Assembly: GCA_003564775.1 (NCBI GenBank)
Contig: PXEI01000145.1
Coordinates: 1-8,891, forward strand
Reading direction: 5' to 3'
DNA: 8,891 nucleotides
DNA from: Spirochaetaceae bacterium
GTDB lineage: Bacteria; Spirochaetota; Spirochaetia; DSM-27196; SLAA01
The stretch's first letter is position 1. The number at the start of each line of letters is the position of its first letter. Under the pieces are notes generated by a model. The model worked only from the letters and a program-made list of their open reading frames with translations. It searched no databases and had not been told where the DNA came from. Below, in pieces: positions 6,786 to 8,891 of the stretch. The translations under genes were made by a program, and so were the position numbers.

Positions 6786-8252
6786 ATGGCGGATAAAGAA
6801 CGATATCAGATGCTGGTGATTGGTGCTGGCCCGGCGGGCTATGTTGCCGCGTTGCGCGGTGCTCGCCTAGGCCTCCGTACCGCACTGGTTGAGAAACGTG
6901 ACACGCTGGGTGGTACATGTCTTAACATAGGCTGTATCCCTTCCAAGGCGCTGCTGGACTCCAGCGAACAGTTTCACAAGGCGCTTCATGGACTTGAGAC
7001 CCACGGCGTTAAGCTGCAAGGGGTAGCACTTGATCTGCCAACCATGATGAAACGTAAGGACTCGGTGGTGGAGAAACTCACCGGCGGGGTGGCCATGCTG
7101 TGTAAGAAGGCCGGGATAGATGTGTATACCGGCACCGCGCGGCTTGTTGACGGTCATACGGTAGAGGTCACAGGCGGAGTTGCCAAAGGCGAAGCCGCTG
7201 AAGAGGCCAAAGGGGGAGCTGGCACAGGTGACGAGTCCAAAGCGATATCGGAGTTAACGGCCGACGCCGTTGTGCTTGCTACCGGAAGCGTTCCGGTGGA
7301 GCTTCCAAACCTACCTTTTGACGGGAAGCACATCCTGAGCTCCACCGAGGCGCTTTCGCTAGAGACCGTGCCCAAGCAGTTGGCGGTTGTGGGAGCCGGA
7401 GCCATAGGCCTGGAAATGGCAAGCGTCTGGGCTCGGCTTGGAGCCGAAGTCACGGTTATTGAGTTGCAGCCCGGTATTCTTCCAGGCTGGGATCCACGCC
7501 TGGCCAAGGTGCTGCAGCAGGAAATGGAAAAGCTTGGGGTGAAGTTTCTCTTGGGAGCCCAGGTTGAGGAAAGCAAAGCAACCAAGAAGAGCGTATCCCT
7601 GGCGGTGACTCTTAAAGACAAGAGCTCAACAACAGTCAGTGCTGAAAAGGTGCTGGTTGCGGTTGGGCGCAAACCCTACTCAGAAGGTCTGGGTCTTGAC
7701 GCACTTGGTGTTGCTGTCGAAAAAGGCCGCATTGCCGTGGACGACAAGTTTCGGAGCTCGGTAGAGGGGATATATGCTATTGGTGATCTCATACACGGGC
7801 CGATGCTGGCACACAAGGCGGAGGATGACGGCTTTGCAGTTGCCGAGATCATTGCCGGGAAGCCAGGGTTAGTGGAGTATGACACCGTTCCGAACGTGGT
7901 TTACACCTGGCCGGAGGTGGCGGCGGTAGGGTCCACCGAGGCTCAGCTCAAGGAAGCAGGGGTAAACTTCACCAAGGGGCAGGCTACTTTTGGCGCAAAT
8001 GGGCGAGCCCTGGCAATGGATGAAACTGCAGGCTTTGTCAAAATCCTTGTGCACGGCGAGACCGACAGGATTCTTGGAGCGCATATCGTTGGCCCGTGGG
8101 CAAGCGACCTGATCTCCGAGATTGTGGTTGTCATGGAGTTTGGAGGCAGCGCGGAAGACCTGGCGCGTACCTGCCACGCGCACCCCACCTTGAGTGAGGT
8201 AGTGCGTGAGGCTGCCTTATCTGCGGCGGGAATGCCGTTGCACAGCGCCTGA
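6786..8252 (+). CDS. lpd: Dihydrolipoyl dehydrogenase (E3)
   Basis: E3 is a FAD flavoprotein that reoxidises the dihydrolipoyl group of E2 with NAD+. It is 488 residues (E. coli 474). The N-terminal FAD-binding loop is GAGPAG (13-18). The redox disulfide is C45-LNIG-C50 in GGTCLNIGCIPSK. The NAD-binding loop is GAGAIG (203-208), the second FAD motif is YAIGD, and the dimer-interface catalytic pair is H466/E471 in HAHPTLSE. Between residues about 130 and 155 is a Gly/Ala/Glu/Lys-rich insertion absent from E. coli Lpd, on the FAD-domain beta region just before the ATGS motif. The ATG is supported by AAGGA at 6775-6779, six bases upstream. The gene lies 45 bases after sucB, so it probably serves this complex first. 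Other lipoyl complexes could share it. Confidence 0.96.
   Translation: MADKERYQMLVIGAGPAGYVAALRGARLGLRTALVEKRDTLGGTCLNIGCIPSKALLDSSEQFHKALHGLETHGVKLQGVALDLPTMMKRKDSVVEKLTGGVAMLCKKAGIDVYTGTARLVDGHTVEVTGGVAKGEAAEEAKGGAGTGDESKAISELTADAVVLATGSVPVELPNLPFDGKHILSSTEALSLETVPKQLAVVGAGAIGLEMASVWARLGAEVTVIELQPGILPGWDPRLAKVLQQEMEKLGVKFLLGAQVEESKATKKSVSLAVTLKDKSSTTVSAEKVLVAVGRKPYSEGLGLDALGVAVEKGRIAVDDKFRSSVEGIYAIGDLIHGPMLAHKAEDDGFAVAEIIAGKPGLVEYDTVPNVVYTWPEVAAVGSTEAQLKEAGVNFTKGQATFGANGRALAMDETAGFVKILVHGETDRILGAHIVGPWASDLISEIVVVMEFGGSAEDLARTCHAHPTLSEVVREAALSAAGMPLHSA
7173..7250 (+). other. Low-complexity insertion within Lpd
   Basis: Residues about 130-155 of the predicted E3 are rich in Gly, Ala, Glu and Lys (GGVAKGEAAEEAKGG and onward). 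They sit between EVTG and the conserved ADAVVLATGS strand. In E. coli Lpd this loop is much shorter. The frame is intact on both sides, so it is a real coding insertion, probably a surface loop. Confidence 0.6.
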
Positions 8253-8267
8253 GGGCGGGATCTGAAC

Positions 8268-8296
8268 CTGACACACGAAAAGAACATTACTATATT
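8268..8296 (+). promoter_or_regulatory. Candidate sigma70-type promoter for gltA
   Basis: CTGACA (8268-8273) matches 5 of 6 bases of the -35 consensus. After exactly 17 bases comes TATATT (8291-8296), matching 5 of 6 of the -10 consensus. Transcription would start near 8303 and give a leader of roughly 90 bases before gltA ATG 8395. The AT-rich patch stands out in a GC-richer surrounding. Recognition by the host sigma factor is inferred. Confidence 0.55.
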
Positions 8297-8330
8297 GTAG
8301 GTGAGCAGAGTCAGCACGGATTGGGTGGTG

Positions 8331-8338
8331 TGTGCACA
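8331..8338. promoter_or_regulatory. Palindrome TGTGCACA in the gltA leader
   Basis: A perfect 8-bp palindrome lies about 28 bases downstream of the predicted gltA transcription start, within GGGTGGTG-TGTGCACA-GCCC. Its place would suit a repressor operator, but an 8-mer may occur by chance and no known regulator is assigned. Confidence 0.2.
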
Positions 8339-8394
8339 GCCCGCCGACCTGAGATATGCCGCGTGAATACTTACTGAAAAGGGGACAACCGGCT

Positions 8395-8891
8395 ATGGCC
8401 AACACCGAGTATGCAAAGGGACTGGAAGGCGTTATCGCCGCCGAGAGCAAGATCTGCCGGATAGACGGCGAGAATGGCAAACTCTTCTACTTAGGGTATT
8501 CAATAGAAGACCTTGCTCGCAACACTACCTTTGAAGAGACCACCTATCTGTTGCTGTACGGAGAGTTGCCAACTCCAGTGGAACTTGAGAGCTTTCGTGC
8601 ACGCATGCGGGCAGGTCGCGATCTGTCGCCAGCGGTGCTTCATATGATCAAAGAGTTTCCGCCGCAGAGCCACCCTATGGAACTGTTGCAGTCTGTGATC
8701 TCGTACCTGAGCGGTTATGTGGAGCACAAAATTCAACACTCAGCCTACTGCAACTGCCGCGATACGCTGCACCAGATATCACAGATTGCAAGCGTGGTAG
8801 CAGCGCTGCATCGTTTCCGGCAAGGACTTGAGTACGTCCCGCCGCGCAGTGATCTCTCCCACGGTGCAAACTTCCTGTATATGCTCCACGG
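8395..8891 (+). CDS. gltA: Citrate synthase, N-terminal part (3' end outside window)
   Basis: Citrate synthase condenses acetyl-CoA with oxaloacetate, the entry step of the TCA cycle. The frame runs open from ATG 8395 to the window end, giving 165 residues. The start is preceded by AAAAGGGGA (8377-8385), a usable though slightly distant ribosome-binding site. The N-terminus is family-typical: GLEGVIAAESKICRIDGENG, then GYSIEDLA, then TTYLLLYGELPT. HPMELLQSVISYLSGY follows, and the end has LSHGANFLYMLHG, matching the family's substrate-side helix region. The short N-terminus without the E. coli-type beta extension suggests the shorter type I class of citrate or 2-methylcitrate synthases. These cannot be told apart here, but the TCA neighbours favour citrate synthase. 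The Arg usual before the Gly-Tyr motif is Leu (L33). The catalytic His and Asp residues lie beyond the window. Confidence 0.93.
   Translation, partial: MANTEYAKGLEGVIAAESKICRIDGENGKLFYLGYSIEDLARNTTFEETTYLLLYGELPTPVELESFRARMRAGRDLSPAVLHMIKEFPPQSHPMELLQSVISYLSGYVEHKIQHSAYCNCRDTLHQISQIASVVAALHRFRQGLEYVPPRSDLSHGANFLYMLH

Noticed and set aside
8254..8345. Possible terminator from GGCGGG (8254-8259) and CCCGCC (8340-8345)
   Set aside because: The arms are about 80 bases apart, only 6 bp long, and no T run follows.

Overview
The window is a compact tricarboxylic-acid-cycle locus with every gene on the + strand. In order it holds the 3' part of sdhB (succinate dehydrogenase iron-sulfur subunit), sucC and sucD (succinyl-CoA synthetase beta and alpha), sucA and sucB (E1 and E2 of the 2-oxoglutarate dehydrogenase complex), lpd (dihydrolipoyl dehydrogenase, E3) and the 5' part of gltA (citrate synthase). 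It points to a respiring bacterium with an oxidative TCA cycle and moderate GC (somewhat above half, judged by eye). Good Shine-Dalgarno sequences and tight spacing are typical of bacteria. I cannot name the lineage. The order sdhB-sucCD-sucAB-lpd-gltA is neither the E. coli order (sucAB before sucCD) nor the common alphaproteobacterial mdh-sucCD-sucAB-lpd order, and the SdhB lacks the E. coli-type tryptophan pair near its quinone site.

Layout: 1-504 sdhB (5' end cut off by the window edge); 517-1644 sucC; 1674-2549 sucD, interrupted by an in-frame TGA at codon 15; 2606-5467 sucA from a GTG start; 5457-6740 sucB, overlapping the end of sucA; 6786-8252 lpd; 8253-8394 a 142-base spacer with a good sigma70-type promoter candidate; 8395-8891 gltA (3' end cut off). 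sdhB to lpd look like one transcription unit, with gaps from -11 to 56 bases. gltA probably has its own promoter as well.

Together the products carry acetyl-CoA into citrate (GltA), oxidise 2-oxoglutarate to succinyl-CoA (SucA, SucB, Lpd), convert succinyl-CoA to succinate with nucleotide triphosphate formation (SucCD), and oxidise succinate at the membrane (Sdh).

The one striking anomaly is sucD. A TGA stands exactly where the first glycine of the CoA-binding motif belongs (Gly15 in E. coli numbering), while the rest of the gene is intact and colinear with the family. TGA is also the apparent stop of sdhB, sucD, sucA and lpd, so a genome-wide UGA=Gly code is very unlikely. The plausible explanations are a sequencing or assembly error, a genuine recent nonsense mutation, or site-specific readthrough. 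I saw no mobile elements, CRISPR arrays, RNA genes or transferred segments, and no new multi-gene system.
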